Part shown: positions 35,135 to 44,380 of the stretch, piece after piece
Layout: every line of letters begins with the position of its first letter
Position numbering within the stretch: the first letter of the stretch is position 1
NCBI GenBank assembly: GCA_965237995.1
Contig: CBDEGO010000004.1
Span: forward strand, 620,001-684,000
Length of the DNA stretch: 64,000 bases
Direction: 5' to 3'
Source of the DNA: JAAELZ01 sp965237995
GTDB lineage: Bacteria > Pseudomonadota > Gammaproteobacteria > Arenicellales > Poriferihabitantaceae
The notes under the pieces: generated by a model
The model's input: the letters and a program-made list of their open reading frames with translations, nothing else
Told to the model about the DNA's origin: nothing
Database searches by the model: none
Position numbers and translations under genes: made by a program

Positions 35135-35347
35135 CTAAAAGCGTGGAAAATAAAGGCCGTACATTGCCATAGTCAACAACACACCCGCACCGCCTAGCAA
35201 GCCTAGCTTCCATGAATTGCTCTTACGTCCAGCCAATGCGATTACCATGCAAATGACTCCAGGAATGATACCCACAAGCGGCACGAACGATAAGGCAGCC
35301 AAAAGAAAGGTTAAGCGTCCGTGACTTTGTGTGGTTTCAGTCGTCAT
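35135..35347 (-). CDS. Small two-helix membrane protein
   Basis: The 70-residue protein has two hydrophobic segments (LTFLLAALSFVPLVGIIPG and LGLLGGAGVLLTMAMYGLY) joined by a short basic loop (GRKSNSW). It is probably an inner-membrane protein. The function is unknown. It lies convergent to merR and 36 bases upstream (in transcription terms downstream side) of tonB; both are on the minus strand but it is transcribed before tonB is not the case, so co-transcription after tonB is possible. Confidence 0.65.
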   Translation of the reverse strand: MTTETTQSHGRLTFLLAALSFVPLVGIIPGVICMVIALAGRKSNSWKLGLLGGAGVLLTMAMYGLYFPRF

Positions 35348-35383
35348 TAACCAGAGTTTAACAAATTAAATGGAACCAAGAAC

Positions 35384-36412
35384 TTAACCCTGCTGAACTT
35401 GTTTCGCTCTGCACGCGTTACCTGAACACTCTAGTTCAAACCTAACGGGCACTATTATTTCACCTATCGGAACTGGTGGGAAAAAACGCCACTTCTTCGA
35501 TACGTGTAACGCCGCTTTATCAAGCACCCTATGAGCGCTAGATACGTGCAGCTTAGAGGCTTTAACTGCGCCTTTCACGTCTAATTCAATCGCGACGATG
35601 GCTGTCCCTGATTGACGTTGCAAAATTGCATAGTGCGGGTATTTGGGTCGCGTCATTTTTTTAACGCGAAGATTCGCGTTTGCAAAGTCGATCGGTTTAT
35701 CGGGCTTAGTGGCCTGAGCAGCGCTGCTCGCAAGGGCTGCATCTACTAGGCTATCTCGATCTACACGTTTTACATGGTCGACATCATTAAGTGCAGCAAC
35801 GTGTTCGGGCGCTGGCTGCGTTAGCTGTTCTGTTGGTTTAGGCTCAATCGTTGGCTTTGGTTTAGCTAACTTTGCGACTGCTTTTTTCGGCAAATCTGGG
35901 TTTTTTACTACCACACTAGTTTCAACCTTTTTCTTACTAACTACTGGCTTTGCCGCTTTGACCGCTTCCTGTTTTAACACGGGCTTTTCTATCGTTTTTG
36001 CGATCACGCTAGTGGGCGAGATTGTTTCTTTGGTCTTGGGTTGGGCAGGTTTTATTATTTTTGATGGCTTTGCTTTTGCTGTTTTAGACGCTGGTTCATT
36101 GCGTTTCACCAACACTTTGTTAGCAGTTTGAGATCGACTCACTGCGGCAATCACCTTTATGGGTGTATCCGAACTAACTGTTGTAGGTGCCGGCTTTGTA
36201 TTAGGGTTTGCTGCCAAAGATTGCGACCGCGGCAATTCTATGTTCTCTGATTTGATCGGTAGTTTCACCAACTTAGCTGACAGCGTTTTCGAAGCTTGAC
36301 TCACCACTTGTATCGGCGTGTTCCACCACAAAAACCCAATAAGGATAGCGATATGCACCGTGATGGACCCGAACAACGATCCACTGATGCTAAGTCGCGA
36401 GTTTAGGCTCAT
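35384..36412 (-). CDS. tonB: TonB-family energy transducer of the cobalamin operon
   Basis: The 342-residue protein has one N-terminal membrane helix (VHIAILIGFLWW), a long Lys/Pro/Ala-rich periplasmic stretch (residues ~60-240) and a C-terminal TonB domain (MTRPKYPHYAILQRQSGTAI ... VPVRFELE). It transmits proton-motive force from ExbBD to the outer-membrane receptor. No exbBD genes are next to it. Its start overlaps the ATPase stop by 4 bases (ATGA), so it is coupled to the B12 uptake operon and probably dedicated to BtuB. Confidence 0.87.
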   Translation of the reverse strand: MSLNSRLSISGSLFGSITVHIAILIGFLWWNTPIQVVSQASKTLSAKLVKLPIKSENIELPRSQSLAANPNTKPAPTTVSSDTPIKVIAAVSRSQTANKVLVKRNEPASKTAKAKPSKIIKPAQPKTKETISPTSVIAKTIEKPVLKQEAVKAAKPVVSKKKVETSVVVKNPDLPKKAVAKLAKPKPTIEPKPTEQLTQPAPEHVAALNDVDHVKRVDRDSLVDAALASSAAQATKPDKPIDFANANLRVKKMTRPKYPHYAILQRQSGTAIVAIELDVKGAVKASKLHVSSAHRVLDKAALHVSKKWRFFPPVPIGEIIVPVRFELECSGNACRAKQVQQG

Positions 36413-37164
36413 CGTTGCAGTACGATTAACTCGCCTTCAGCGTATTGAATACGCTCGGTTTGCACTTGAAAGTAGCGGTCAATGTTTTCACTCGATAGAA
36501 CATCTGAAACCGCTCCCTGCTCTATTAGCTCGCCTTCGTTAAACAACGTCGCCGAATGAGCATAAGTTAACACGTGGTTTAAATCATGCAACACCACGAC
36601 AATGGTCGTTCCCGCATCTGCAATAGCCCGTAAGGTTTGCAATATCTTACTTTGGTATTTTATGTCTAAGCCATTCAGGGGCTCATCGGCTAACAGGCAC
36701 CGAGGCTTTGCGACCATTGCTCGGGCTAATAATACCCGCGCTTTCTCGCCTCCTGATAGCGTATTGAAATTTTGGTTTTGCAACGCACCTAAATCAAATT
36801 GTTGTATGGCTGAAGCAAGCATTTCGGCTTGCTTATCTCGGTTTAAATGAGGCGCAGCGAGCAAACCAACCTGAATGACTTGTTCGATATTCAGCTCCCA
36901 ATGGCACTGATTTTGTTGCGGTAAATAAGCAATATTCGCGGCTCGTTGCAAAGAAGAATAAGTGCTTAGGTTTTGCTGGTCGAACTGAACTTGGCCCGAA
37001 GTGAGTGGTTGCAGCCCGCATAAGGCTTTCAGAAACGTCGACTTGCCTGCCCCATTTGGACCTACTATGGCGTGCAAGCCAGTGCTAGGAAACTGTGCCG
37101 TGACATTGCTCAATAGCCGGCGGCTGCCGACTTTAACTTCAATATTAGCTACGGATAGCGTCAC
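36409..37164 (-). CDS. btuD: ABC transporter ATPase for cobalamin/iron complex uptake
   Basis: The 251-residue protein has Walker A GPNGAGKST, signature LSGGEKARVLLARAM, Walker B LLADEPLNGLD and the switch His (VVLHDLNH). Type II importer ATPases (BtuD, HmuV, FhuC) share this pattern. Riboswitch control and the btuB/btuF neighbours argue for B12. It overlaps the permease stop by 4 bases (ATGA). Confidence 0.88.
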   Translation of the reverse strand: MTLSVANIEVKVGSRRLLSNVTAQFPSTGLHAIVGPNGAGKSTFLKALCGLQPLTSGQVQFDQQNLSTYSSLQRAANIAYLPQQNQCHWELNIEQVIQVGLLAAPHLNRDKQAEMLASAIQQFDLGALQNQNFNTLSGGEKARVLLARAMVAKPRCLLADEPLNGLDIKYQSKILQTLRAIADAGTTIVVVLHDLNHVLTYAHSATLFNEGELIEQGAVSDVLSSENIDRYFQVQTERIQYAEGELIVLQR

Positions 37165-38180
37165 CTGACGATCCTACGGTGCTTGTTGAGTGACCATAAG
37201 AAAAATGGCCCACCAAGCAAGGCGGTTAATACACCTATTTTTAGCTCGGTTTGCGTCGGTAACAGCCTGACAGCAATGTCTGCCACTAACAATAATATCG
37301 CACCCGACAATAAGCTGGGCACCAAAATGGCGTCAGCGCGATGGTTAACCCAAGGGCGCACAATGTGGGGGGCAATCAAACCGACAAACCCAATCGCCCC
37401 TGTCACTGCAACACTAGAGCCAACACACAGGCCCACAGCGGCTACTATTTTTAAGCGCATCGATTTAAGATTTACGCCTAGCGTTTGCGCAACTTCTTCG
37501 CCTAACGAAAGCGCGTATAAAGCCCTTGCGGTAGAGAACAACATAAACCAAGCAATCGCCACAAACACAATGATCAACACCACATGGTTAAAGCCGCGAC
37601 CTTCTAAGGAGCCGAGCAACCAAAATACAATTTCAAGGGCCGCAAACGGACTCGGCGAAAGGTTAAGCACTAACGACGTGGCGGCACCTGCAAAGCTTGT
37701 AATAACGACCCCCGCCAAAATAAACACCAAGGTATCTTCACTGCGCCTCACTAAGGCAAACAATAACACTACCCCAATAATTGCGCCGAACATCCCTGCC
37801 AGTGGCAAATAAAAACTCCCAGCCCCTGCCAAGCCCAAATAAAGCACGATTACTGCGCCTAATGATGCGGTAGCGGTCGTGCCGATAATGCCTGGGTCAA
37901 CCAACGGATTGCGTAACCACCCCTGCAACGCGGCCCCAGACAAACCTAAGCTTCCACCCACAATAACAGCCAACAAGGCACGCGGCAGGCGGACTTGCCA
38001 AATGATAACGCGCATCACCTCTGGATCAGCAACGGCGTCAATACCGTGCTGAAAACGACCAACAAATAGTGAAGCGGCAAAAGCAACCAGCAACACACCA
38101 AACAGCGATAGGTTTAATGCAAGCGCTTGCCCAAGCAAACGATGATATTGTGCAGAAAACACCGCGTGATTAGCTGTCAT
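37161..38180 (-). CDS. btuC: FecCD-family ABC permease (BtuC-like)
   Basis: The 339-residue permease has about ten hydrophobic segments typical of the FecCD/BtuC fold, with RLPRALLAVIVGGSLGLSGA, GFVGLIAPHIVRPWV and the ending GVLTALLGGPFFLWSLNKHR. It overlaps the btuF gene end by 11 bases and the ATPase start by 4. It is part of the inner-membrane cobalamin importer. Confidence 0.9.
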   Translation of the reverse strand: MTANHAVFSAQYHRLLGQALALNLSLFGVLLVAFAASLFVGRFQHGIDAVADPEVMRVIIWQVRLPRALLAVIVGGSLGLSGAALQGWLRNPLVDPGIIGTTATASLGAVIVLYLGLAGAGSFYLPLAGMFGAIIGVVLLFALVRRSEDTLVFILAGVVITSFAGAATSLVLNLSPSPFAALEIVFWLLGSLEGRGFNHVVLIIVFVAIAWFMLFSTARALYALSLGEEVAQTLGVNLKSMRLKIVAAVGLCVGSSVAVTGAIGFVGLIAPHIVRPWVNHRADAILVPSLLSGAILLLVADIAVRLLPTQTELKIGVLTALLGGPFFLWSLNKHRRIVR

Positions 38181-39018
38181 TTTCTATCGAGCCTGACAAG
38201 CTGGCTAGTATTTCTTTTCTTCTGTCTTGTAAAATTTCAAAGGCCAACACCAAATGAGAAGATGGACAAGACCAATACGCCGCAGGAATAACCACATGCG
38301 CTGGCACTGCTTTAATAGCAGGGTGAGATAACCATTCATGCGCGCGGTCGTAGTGTTCACTACCTTGCGCGGTAATGATGACATCGGGTTTTAAGGCAAT
38401 AATTTGCTCAAGTGACACCGTATGCCACGCGCCTAAACCAGCCGTTAAATTAGTATAACCCGCTAAAGTGATCAGTTCATGAGTAAGCGTACCTTCGCCT
38501 TCTGAATAGCCATTAGGGCTTAAGTAAATAGCCCCTAGTCGATCTGTTTGTTCTTCCTCAGCATCCGCTCTTTGTAATGCTAATTGCATGCTTGCAATAT
38601 GCTCTTCGGCCCGTTGCTGTTTGCCAATTTGTGCGCCTAAACCACGCATCGCTTCATATAATTGCTCTAATGACTGCGCGCCAGTAAGCGAATAGGTTTC
38701 GATATTGAATCGTTTAAGCATATCCAAAACCAACGCCGAAGAGTAAGCGCTGGCTAAAACCAATGAAGGGCGCGCGGCGATTATTTGCTCAATTCTGCCG
38801 CTGTTAATGGGTATGTCGCCTAGCTTGTCGACTATCGGGGAATAGTGGCGATCCTTGACAAAATAAGAAAGAGACTGAATTTGATCTCGGTCCGCAAGAT
38901 CGTGAAGTAATAGGTCAGAGCACAGGTTAATGGATATGATCCCTGCGCTCTGAACAGAGGTGGAGAAGCACAGCAGTACCCCAAAACAGGCACCCCGCGC
39001 GCTCCACCTACTTCGCAT
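38170..39018 (-). CDS. btuF: Cobalamin-binding periplasmic protein (BtuF-like)
   Basis: The 282-residue protein has a signal peptide (cleavage near VQSA) and the class III binding-protein fold: IISINLCSDLLLHDLADRD, IIAARPSLVLASAYSS, VSLEQIIALKPDVIIT. It would deliver B12 to BtuCD. Its ATG shares a base with the btuB stop (TAATG), showing tight coupling. Fe-siderophore binding is the main alternative; the riboswitch makes B12 more likely. Confidence 0.87.
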   Translation of the reverse strand: MRSRWSARGACFGVLLCFSTSVQSAGIISINLCSDLLLHDLADRDQIQSLSYFVKDRHYSPIVDKLGDIPINSGRIEQIIAARPSLVLASAYSSALVLDMLKRFNIETYSLTGAQSLEQLYEAMRGLGAQIGKQQRAEEHIASMQLALQRADAEEEQTDRLGAIYLSPNGYSEGEGTLTHELITLAGYTNLTAGLGAWHTVSLEQIIALKPDVIITAQGSEHYDRAHEWLSHPAIKAVPAHVVIPAAYWSCPSSHLVLAFEILQDRRKEILASLSGSIENDS

Positions 39019-40913
39019 TAGAACTTAGCGCTCACACCAAATAACCATTTACGGCCAGGTGTAGAAAAACCGAATACGTTTTCATATTCTTCGTCTAAGG
39101 CGTTTTCTACTCGTGCATTTAGCGTCACGCGGTCATTCACTAAATAACTTAGATTAGCGTCTAGCAAGGTGTAGCTACCCAAGGTAACGTCAACGCCACT
39201 AGCGAAGTCGGTATCTAAGCGGCTACTTGAATGTGACAAATCAACACGGGTAGTTAATCTGTTTTGCAAACTTCTGTTGGTTAAGCTTAGGCTTGCAACA
39301 TTTTCAGGACGACGAATTTCTGGCTTGCCTTCTCCATTTTCCGAATCCGTATTAGTAAACGCTGCGGTCAATTGTGTGTTCTCGCTTAGGTTAGCGCTCA
39401 CTGCTAATTCGATACCACTTCTCTCGCTGTCCTCATTCAAGTTTTCAACGGTAGAAGTGAAGTCAGGATTGAATACGGTGTTGATCTCATTTTCTAAATT
39501 CGCTTGGAAATAAGTGATATCCATCACCACTGAATCATTGGCAAAGCGGTGCTCATAACCAATATCAAAACCCAAAGACTCCTCTGGTTGTAGCTCAGGG
39601 TTACCAATGAAGCTGCTAGGGAAAAAACCGAAAGTTTCAACGAAAGACGGATTAGTGACACCTGAGCCTACGCTGCCGTGCACTTTGCCACCTGCGGCAG
39701 TTAAGTAAGCACCGGTTAACCGAAACGTGGTGCTGTCATCAAAGGCATCATTGGAATCGTGTCTAACTGATGCTGAACCAAATAATCCACCCTCAGAGGC
39801 AAAGCGATACTCGACTGCGGCGGAGTAATCCGTGGTATCGAGAGACTGATTGCTTAAATCTGTTGCTGTGGCGCCGATTTGCTCATATTCATTTTTCTCC
39901 GCTTCAATTAAGGCAGAAACACCGCTTTTTTGATCGGCCGACCAATCGCCCTGCCAGCTTAACTTAGTCTTTTTACCGTTAGTGGTACTTTTACCAAACG
40001 ATGCTGAATCAAACTGATTTTCGCTGTCGCTCATGGCAAGATTGAAGGTGCTATCAAAACTAGCGTGGTATTTTTTCAATTTAATGTGCGCGAACAGGTC
40101 TTTGTCATCTTGCTCATCCGTCAGGTCAATCGTTTGACCATACGTTGGCGAGCCGAAATTAAAATCTGTACCGTCAACATCTAAACTAGATTCAGAAACA
40201 CGTAACGATGCGTCTAAATGCGTTGTGCTATTGAGTTTCTTACCATAAGAAAATGCAGCTGTCGTGTTGTCATAGCCATCATCTTCAGTGCCTGAACTTG
40301 CCACAGAAAACCCATCACTTTTATTCAGTTCTATCGCAAACTTATGGTGGCTACCATTGCCGCTGCCTTGTGTGTGCAGCGTGAGCTGTTGCGTGCTATC
40401 ACTACCGACTTCTAGTCCAATCGTGGTGCCCGTTGCACCCTTTCCGTTGTAGGTATATATATTGATCACGCCCGCCAGCGCATCACTACCTGTTAGGGCG
40501 CTTTGCGGCCCGCGGATCACCTCAATTCGCTCAATGTCGTTGACAACCAAACCAGAAAAGAAGGCGCCCGTACCTGTTGCATTATTAACTTCAATGCCAT
40601 CAATGCGCACCAATACGTGGTTGGCTTCAGCGCCGCGTAGTCGAATGCCCGTTAAGCTACCTTTATTGGAGGCACGCGTTACATTGACACCAGGAGTCAG
40701 ACGCAATACGTCCGCAATATGCGTCGCGTTGCTGTTACGGATTGTCGCTTCATCAATAACCGTCACTGCGCTGCCGATTCTCTCTGCGCTGATAGGGATT
40801 AGATTAGCACTGATAACCAGCTCATCAAGCGTGTTGTCTTGTGCAACACCTGTTGACGAATGCGCCAAAAACAGAGCGATTGCGCTCGAAGATAGTACCT
40901 TTAAATTAGACAT
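39018..40913 (-). CDS. btuB: TonB-dependent cobalamin receptor BtuB
   Basis: The start at ATG 40913 gives a 631-residue precursor with a signal peptide (LSSSAIALFLAHSSTGVAQ). The longer frame to 41024 runs back through the leader. A TonB box-like TLDELVISA, a plug domain (NSNATHIADVLRLTPGVNV; GVINIYTYNG) and a beta-barrel ending with aromatic GRKWLFGVSAKF are visible. It is an outer-membrane receptor with energy from TonB. The B12 riboswitch lies in its 5' leader, the standard control of btuB. Confidence 0.92.
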   Translation of the reverse strand: MSNLKVLSSSAIALFLAHSSTGVAQDNTLDELVISANLIPISAERIGSAVTVIDEATIRNSNATHIADVLRLTPGVNVTRASNKGSLTGIRLRGAEANHVLVRIDGIEVNNATGTGAFFSGLVVNDIERIEVIRGPQSALTGSDALAGVINIYTYNGKGATGTTIGLEVGSDSTQQLTLHTQGSGNGSHHKFAIELNKSDGFSVASSGTEDDGYDNTTAAFSYGKKLNSTTHLDASLRVSESSLDVDGTDFNFGSPTYGQTIDLTDEQDDKDLFAHIKLKKYHASFDSTFNLAMSDSENQFDSASFGKSTTNGKKTKLSWQGDWSADQKSGVSALIEAEKNEYEQIGATATDLSNQSLDTTDYSAAVEYRFASEGGLFGSASVRHDSNDAFDDSTTFRLTGAYLTAAGGKVHGSVGSGVTNPSFVETFGFFPSSFIGNPELQPEESLGFDIGYEHRFANDSVVMDITYFQANLENEINTVFNPDFTSTVENLNEDSERSGIELAVSANLSENTQLTAAFTNTDSENGEGKPEIRRPENVASLSLTNRSLQNRLTTRVDLSHSSSRLDTDFASGVDVTLGSYTLLDANLSYLVNDRVTLNARVENALDEEYENVFGFSTPGRKWLFGVSAKF

Positions 40914-41049
40914 GTTCAAAAACCAGTAGCCCACTGCAACACGCACCGTATTGCAAATGAATAAATAATTACTGCTATGAGGTTTAAGAATGATCAGCAC
41001 GCAGGTTGGCTGCGTGTTTAACACACCAACACCCCGTTGGCAGCACCAC

Positions 41050-41192
41050 CAATTGAAATAGGTCTCCTGGCTTACGTGTCGTCGCTTTGTTTGACCTTCC
41101 CAGAATTAATCCAGTGGTGATTCAAAAAAACTCTTCGCTTACAGTTGCGGGGGCAGCCAAGGTTTTGTACCTTGTTCCCTTGATTTCAATTG
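41050..41192 (-). promoter_or_regulatory. Cobalamin (B12) riboswitch upstream of btuB
   Basis: Read on the minus strand the leader contains the conserved GGCTGCCCCCGCAACTGTAA core, GGGAAGG and the B12 box AAGCCAGGAGACC in order. CAATTGAAAT and ATTTCAATTG at the two ends form a perfect 10-bp P1 stem. It should shut off the btuB operon when adenosylcobalamin is plentiful. A hairpin CACGCAG-CCAAC-CTGCGTG (40998-41016) between riboswitch and gene may belong to the expression platform. Confidence 0.95.
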
Positions 41193-41347
41193 AGGCGCGA
41201 GTTTAGGGATTTTAAACTCATGGGTCAAGCACAGGGTCGCATCTAGATTGCTGACTGTCCGATGCAATTTGACAATGCCACACGCTTGTTAGCAACTCTT
41301 TTGCAGTACACTTGTCATAAGTACATCAAGATTGATTACTCAAATTA

Positions 41348-42154
41348 ATGCAAGCGACCACCAAAACTATTTCATCTGTCATTGGCTTCATATTATTAAG
41401 CGCCACAGCATTAATTTACGCTGCGTCTCCATGGAACGCTGCGGCGCCTAACGCCAGCTTAAGCGTTGACCACTCTTCGTGGGACAAGTTACTGAAACAG
41501 CAGATCAGCACCGACGCATCGGGGTTAAATTTATTTGACTACGCAGGGTTTGATGAAAGCCAGTCGAAGCAACTTAACCAATATATTGCAGCGCTTGAAG
41601 ACACGCCTGTAAACCAGCTAACTAAAGCGCAACAAATAGCCTATTGGATTAATTTATATAACGCGGTCACAGTTCAAACTATTGTTAATCATTACCCTGT
41701 AAAGAGCATAAAAAACATTAAATTTGGCTTGTTCAGCTTCGGCCCATGGGATGAAGAGCTGGTTGAGGTTGGTGATGCAGAGCTTAGTCTCAATGATATT
41801 GAGCACAAAATCCTGCGACCCATTTTTAAAGACAATCGCATCCATTATGCCGTGAACTGCGCCTCAATTGGCTGCCCTAATTTACAAACAGATGCGTTCA
41901 CCGCTACAAACGCGGAAGCACTGCTTCAACAAGCAGCCAAGCAGTTTGTTAACCATCCTAGAGGGGTTGAAGTTAAAGACGACGAACTTATTTTATCGAG
42001 CATTTACGATTGGTACGCAGAAGATTTTGGCCAGAACGAAGAGGAAGTCATAGAGCATCTAAAGCAATACGCCCATACTGATCTGCAGCTGCAATTGGCA
42101 GAGCTTGAGGAGATAGACGACTACCAATATAACTGGAACTTGAATCAGCCTTAA
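41348..42154 (+). CDS. DUF547-domain exported protein
   Basis: The 268-residue protein has an N-terminal hydrophobic signal and a DUF547 domain: LTKAQQIAYWINLYNAVTVQ, LSLNDIEHKILRP and IHYAVNCASIGCPNL. It probably acts in the periplasm. The biochemical role of the family is not established. A glycosyltransferase gene follows 11 bases later. Confidence 0.85.
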   Translation: MQATTKTISSVIGFILLSATALIYAASPWNAAAPNASLSVDHSSWDKLLKQQISTDASGLNLFDYAGFDESQSKQLNQYIAALEDTPVNQLTKAQQIAYWINLYNAVTVQTIVNHYPVKSIKNIKFGLFSFGPWDEELVEVGDAELSLNDIEHKILRPIFKDNRIHYAVNCASIGCPNLQTDAFTATNAEALLQQAAKQFVNHPRGVEVKDDELILSSIYDWYAEDFGQNEEEVIEHLKQYAHTDLQLQLAELEEIDDYQYNWNLNQP

Positions 42155-42165
42155 GCCCACTTCAC

Positions 42166-42864
42166 ATGTTAAACGGTCAATCCACTGCGGTCATTATTCC
42201 GGCGTTAAACGAGGCGCAATCCATTGCCAAAGTGATTGCCGATTTACCCGCGATATTTGACCAAATAATTGTGGTTGATAACGGCTCTACCGATACAACT
42301 GCGGACAAAGCCAAAGCAGCGGGCGCGCAAGTGGTTTATGAGCCTCAGCAGGGCTATGGCGCAGCTTGCTTGGCAGGGATAGCGCAAACTAACGCCGACG
42401 TTATTGCATTCGTAGACGGAGATTACAGCGATTATCCGGCTGATTTAACTCCATTAGTAGAAGTAGTATCGTCTCAATTAGCGCAACTGGCGGTTGGGGT
42501 ACGCACACCCGAGCAATGTCAAAAACGCGCGATGCCATGGCACCAACGTGCTGGTAATTGGTTGATGTGTTGCTTAATTGAGCTGTTACATGGCAAGCAA
42601 TTTTCAGACCTCGGCCCCATGCGCTGCATCAATGCAAGCACCTTAGCCTCGCTAAATATGCAAGATAAAGATTATGGTTGGACCGCTGAAATGCAAATTA
42701 AAGCCTATCAACAGCAAGTAACCGTTAAAGAGTTTCCCGTACGTTATAGAGCGCGCATTGGCACTTCGAAAATTTCGGGCACCGTCAAAGGCACTATCAT
42801 GGCAGCCTATAAAATTAGTTATTGGACGATTAAGCTACTTTTTAATCGACCAACTAAGGCTTAG
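42166..42864 (+). CDS. Family 2 glycosyltransferase
   Basis: The 232-residue protein has GT2 motifs VIIPALNEAQSIAKVIADLP, VDNGSTDTTADKA and a DxD-like VDGDYSDYP, with FSDLGPMRCI further on. It resembles dolichyl/polyprenyl-phosphate sugar transferases without the membrane anchor. Acceptor and donor are unknown. It overlaps the convergent DUF3179 gene by four bases. Confidence 0.88.
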   Translation: MLNGQSTAVIIPALNEAQSIAKVIADLPAIFDQIIVVDNGSTDTTADKAKAAGAQVVYEPQQGYGAACLAGIAQTNADVIAFVDGDYSDYPADLTPLVEVVSSQLAQLAVGVRTPEQCQKRAMPWHQRAGNWLMCCLIELLHGKQFSDLGPMRCINASTLASLNMQDKDYGWTAEMQIKAYQQQVTVKEFPVRYRARIGTSKISGTVKGTIMAAYKISYWTIKLLFNRPTKA

Positions 42865-44240
42865 CGAGTCCAAAGGCTGGTTTCGGGATAAAACTGCGAC
42901 CAAGCAAACCAGAATGCTTGATGCCCACCAAGGTCAGCGCCTTGCTGGTCAACCGCGCGTACTCCACCACCATCTAAAATAAGGTTCACATTTTCATAGG
43001 TCACTTCTTCACCTTTGGTAAGCGCAGCTAAGGCTGTAGACACTTGAAACGCAATTGGAGTACCCGAAGCGGTTATCACGCCTACAACCTCTTCGTGAGC
43101 AGCTAGCCTTGGATCAACCTCACCGATGGGGAATATGGGCCCGTTTGCGTCACGACCGTTACGAAAGTCAGGGTCGCGGCCTAGCGCTAAATGTTCTGCC
43201 AACACAGTGGTATTAGGATGCGCAGCCTTCCAGCGTTTCCATTCGGTTGTCACCACGCCCAGTTGTTTCAAAACCACCCCTTTTTCAGCTAGCTTTCCGG
43301 TAACAGCCTGCCCTTTGAAGGTATCGACAATGGAATAAGTATTCAAATCAAACATGACTTTGTTTGATCGAATGAGCAAGCCCGAAGTTCTCAACACCGG
43401 GGGCGCAACTCCTTCTGGCACGTCATCGGTAAAATATGCTTGAGCCGAGCCGCATAAAGTACAGTAAGGAATGCCTAACTTCCTACCACCTAACACATCA
43501 TTTACCATTTCACGCACTTCCATTATTTGTCGTGGATATGCACGCGCTTCACCGTTCACCACCACCCCAAATACGATGTCGTCATCGTCTATCCAGTCGG
43601 CTTGGTTTGCACTGATCACTTCTGGGTTATCCGCAGCGGGTATGCAATTGCAGGGTGAATCTGTTGTGTCATACGCGCGGTCGTCTATGCGAACGCCTCC
43701 CCAAGAAACGTGCCGCCAATCGATCTTTCCTTCGGTGAATAATTTACCCCACTCAGGCACAACAAGCGTGTATATGCCTCGTTTAATCCGCAGATAATCA
43801 GGTGGGGCAGGCGTGTCCCAAGCAATCAAGTGATTGGTCACATCACCCCAGGCATTGCGCCTATCAAATTCAACCCCGAGCAGATCATTCGCTGCATTCA
43901 AGAGGTCTGTCATTAATCTAGGGCCAGTGGCTATTCTCAATAAATCACTAATAATCCAAGCTAACCTTGAGTCTCCTGATTGACTAATCAGAGACAAAGC
44001 ATCACGTTGTTTTGGCCCCCAAACACCCGATGCCAAGTTTTCTCCAAATGCAAGGTCAATTGCTCGCCTTAACTCTTCGCTTAAGACGCCAGACGGGGCC
44101 AGTGGAGCCATACCAAATCTCGACACTGACACTTTGGATTGGTCTGCAACTTGGTCTGTTGAAGTACCTGAAATAGAGTCAGCTACCGCACCAGACGTGA
44201 TGCAAAGCATAGAGAAGATCGTGATTTTTAGAAACTTCAT
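42861..44240 (-). CDS. DUF3179-domain exported protein
   Basis: The 459-residue protein has a signal peptide (cleavage near AVADS) and a DUF3179 domain around VFGVVNGEARAYPRQIM, PYCTLCGSAQAYF and LLIRSNKVMFDL. The conserved Cys pair in YCTLCGSA is typical. The function is unknown; members are predicted periplasmic or surface proteins. It is convergent with GT2 and divergent from the threonine dehydratase gene across 140 bases. Confidence 0.85.
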   Translation of the reverse strand: MKFLKITIFSMLCITSGAVADSISGTSTDQVADQSKVSVSRFGMAPLAPSGVLSEELRRAIDLAFGENLASGVWGPKQRDALSLISQSGDSRLAWIISDLLRIATGPRLMTDLLNAANDLLGVEFDRRNAWGDVTNHLIAWDTPAPPDYLRIKRGIYTLVVPEWGKLFTEGKIDWRHVSWGGVRIDDRAYDTTDSPCNCIPAADNPEVISANQADWIDDDDIVFGVVVNGEARAYPRQIMEVREMVNDVLGGRKLGIPYCTLCGSAQAYFTDDVPEGVAPPVLRTSGLLIRSNKVMFDLNTYSIVDTFKGQAVTGKLAEKGVVLKQLGVVTTEWKRWKAAHPNTTVLAEHLALGRDPDFRNGRDANGPIFPIGEVDPRLAAHEEVVGVITASGTPIAFQVSTALAALTKGEEVTYENVNLILDGGGVRAVDQQGADLGGHQAFWFAWSQFYPETSLWTR

Positions 44241-44380
44241 TAGTCTTTAGTGATATTAAGCTACCTACTAGGACGTCAAACTGTTCAATGAGTTCTCCGT
44301 TGGCACGCAATGACACTCTAGGCTTAAGCAACAAGCTGCTTTCTGCTAACCTTGCATATCGTTCACTTTAAGCTCAAAAA

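Noticed and set aside
37183..37812. 209-codon plus-strand frame antisense to btuC
   Set aside because: Low-complexity Asn/Thr/Pro composition typical of the shadow of a hydrophobic permease gene.
40914..41024. N-terminal 37-codon extension of BtuB
   Set aside because: It lies in the riboswitch leader and would put a non-signal sequence before a clear signal peptide.
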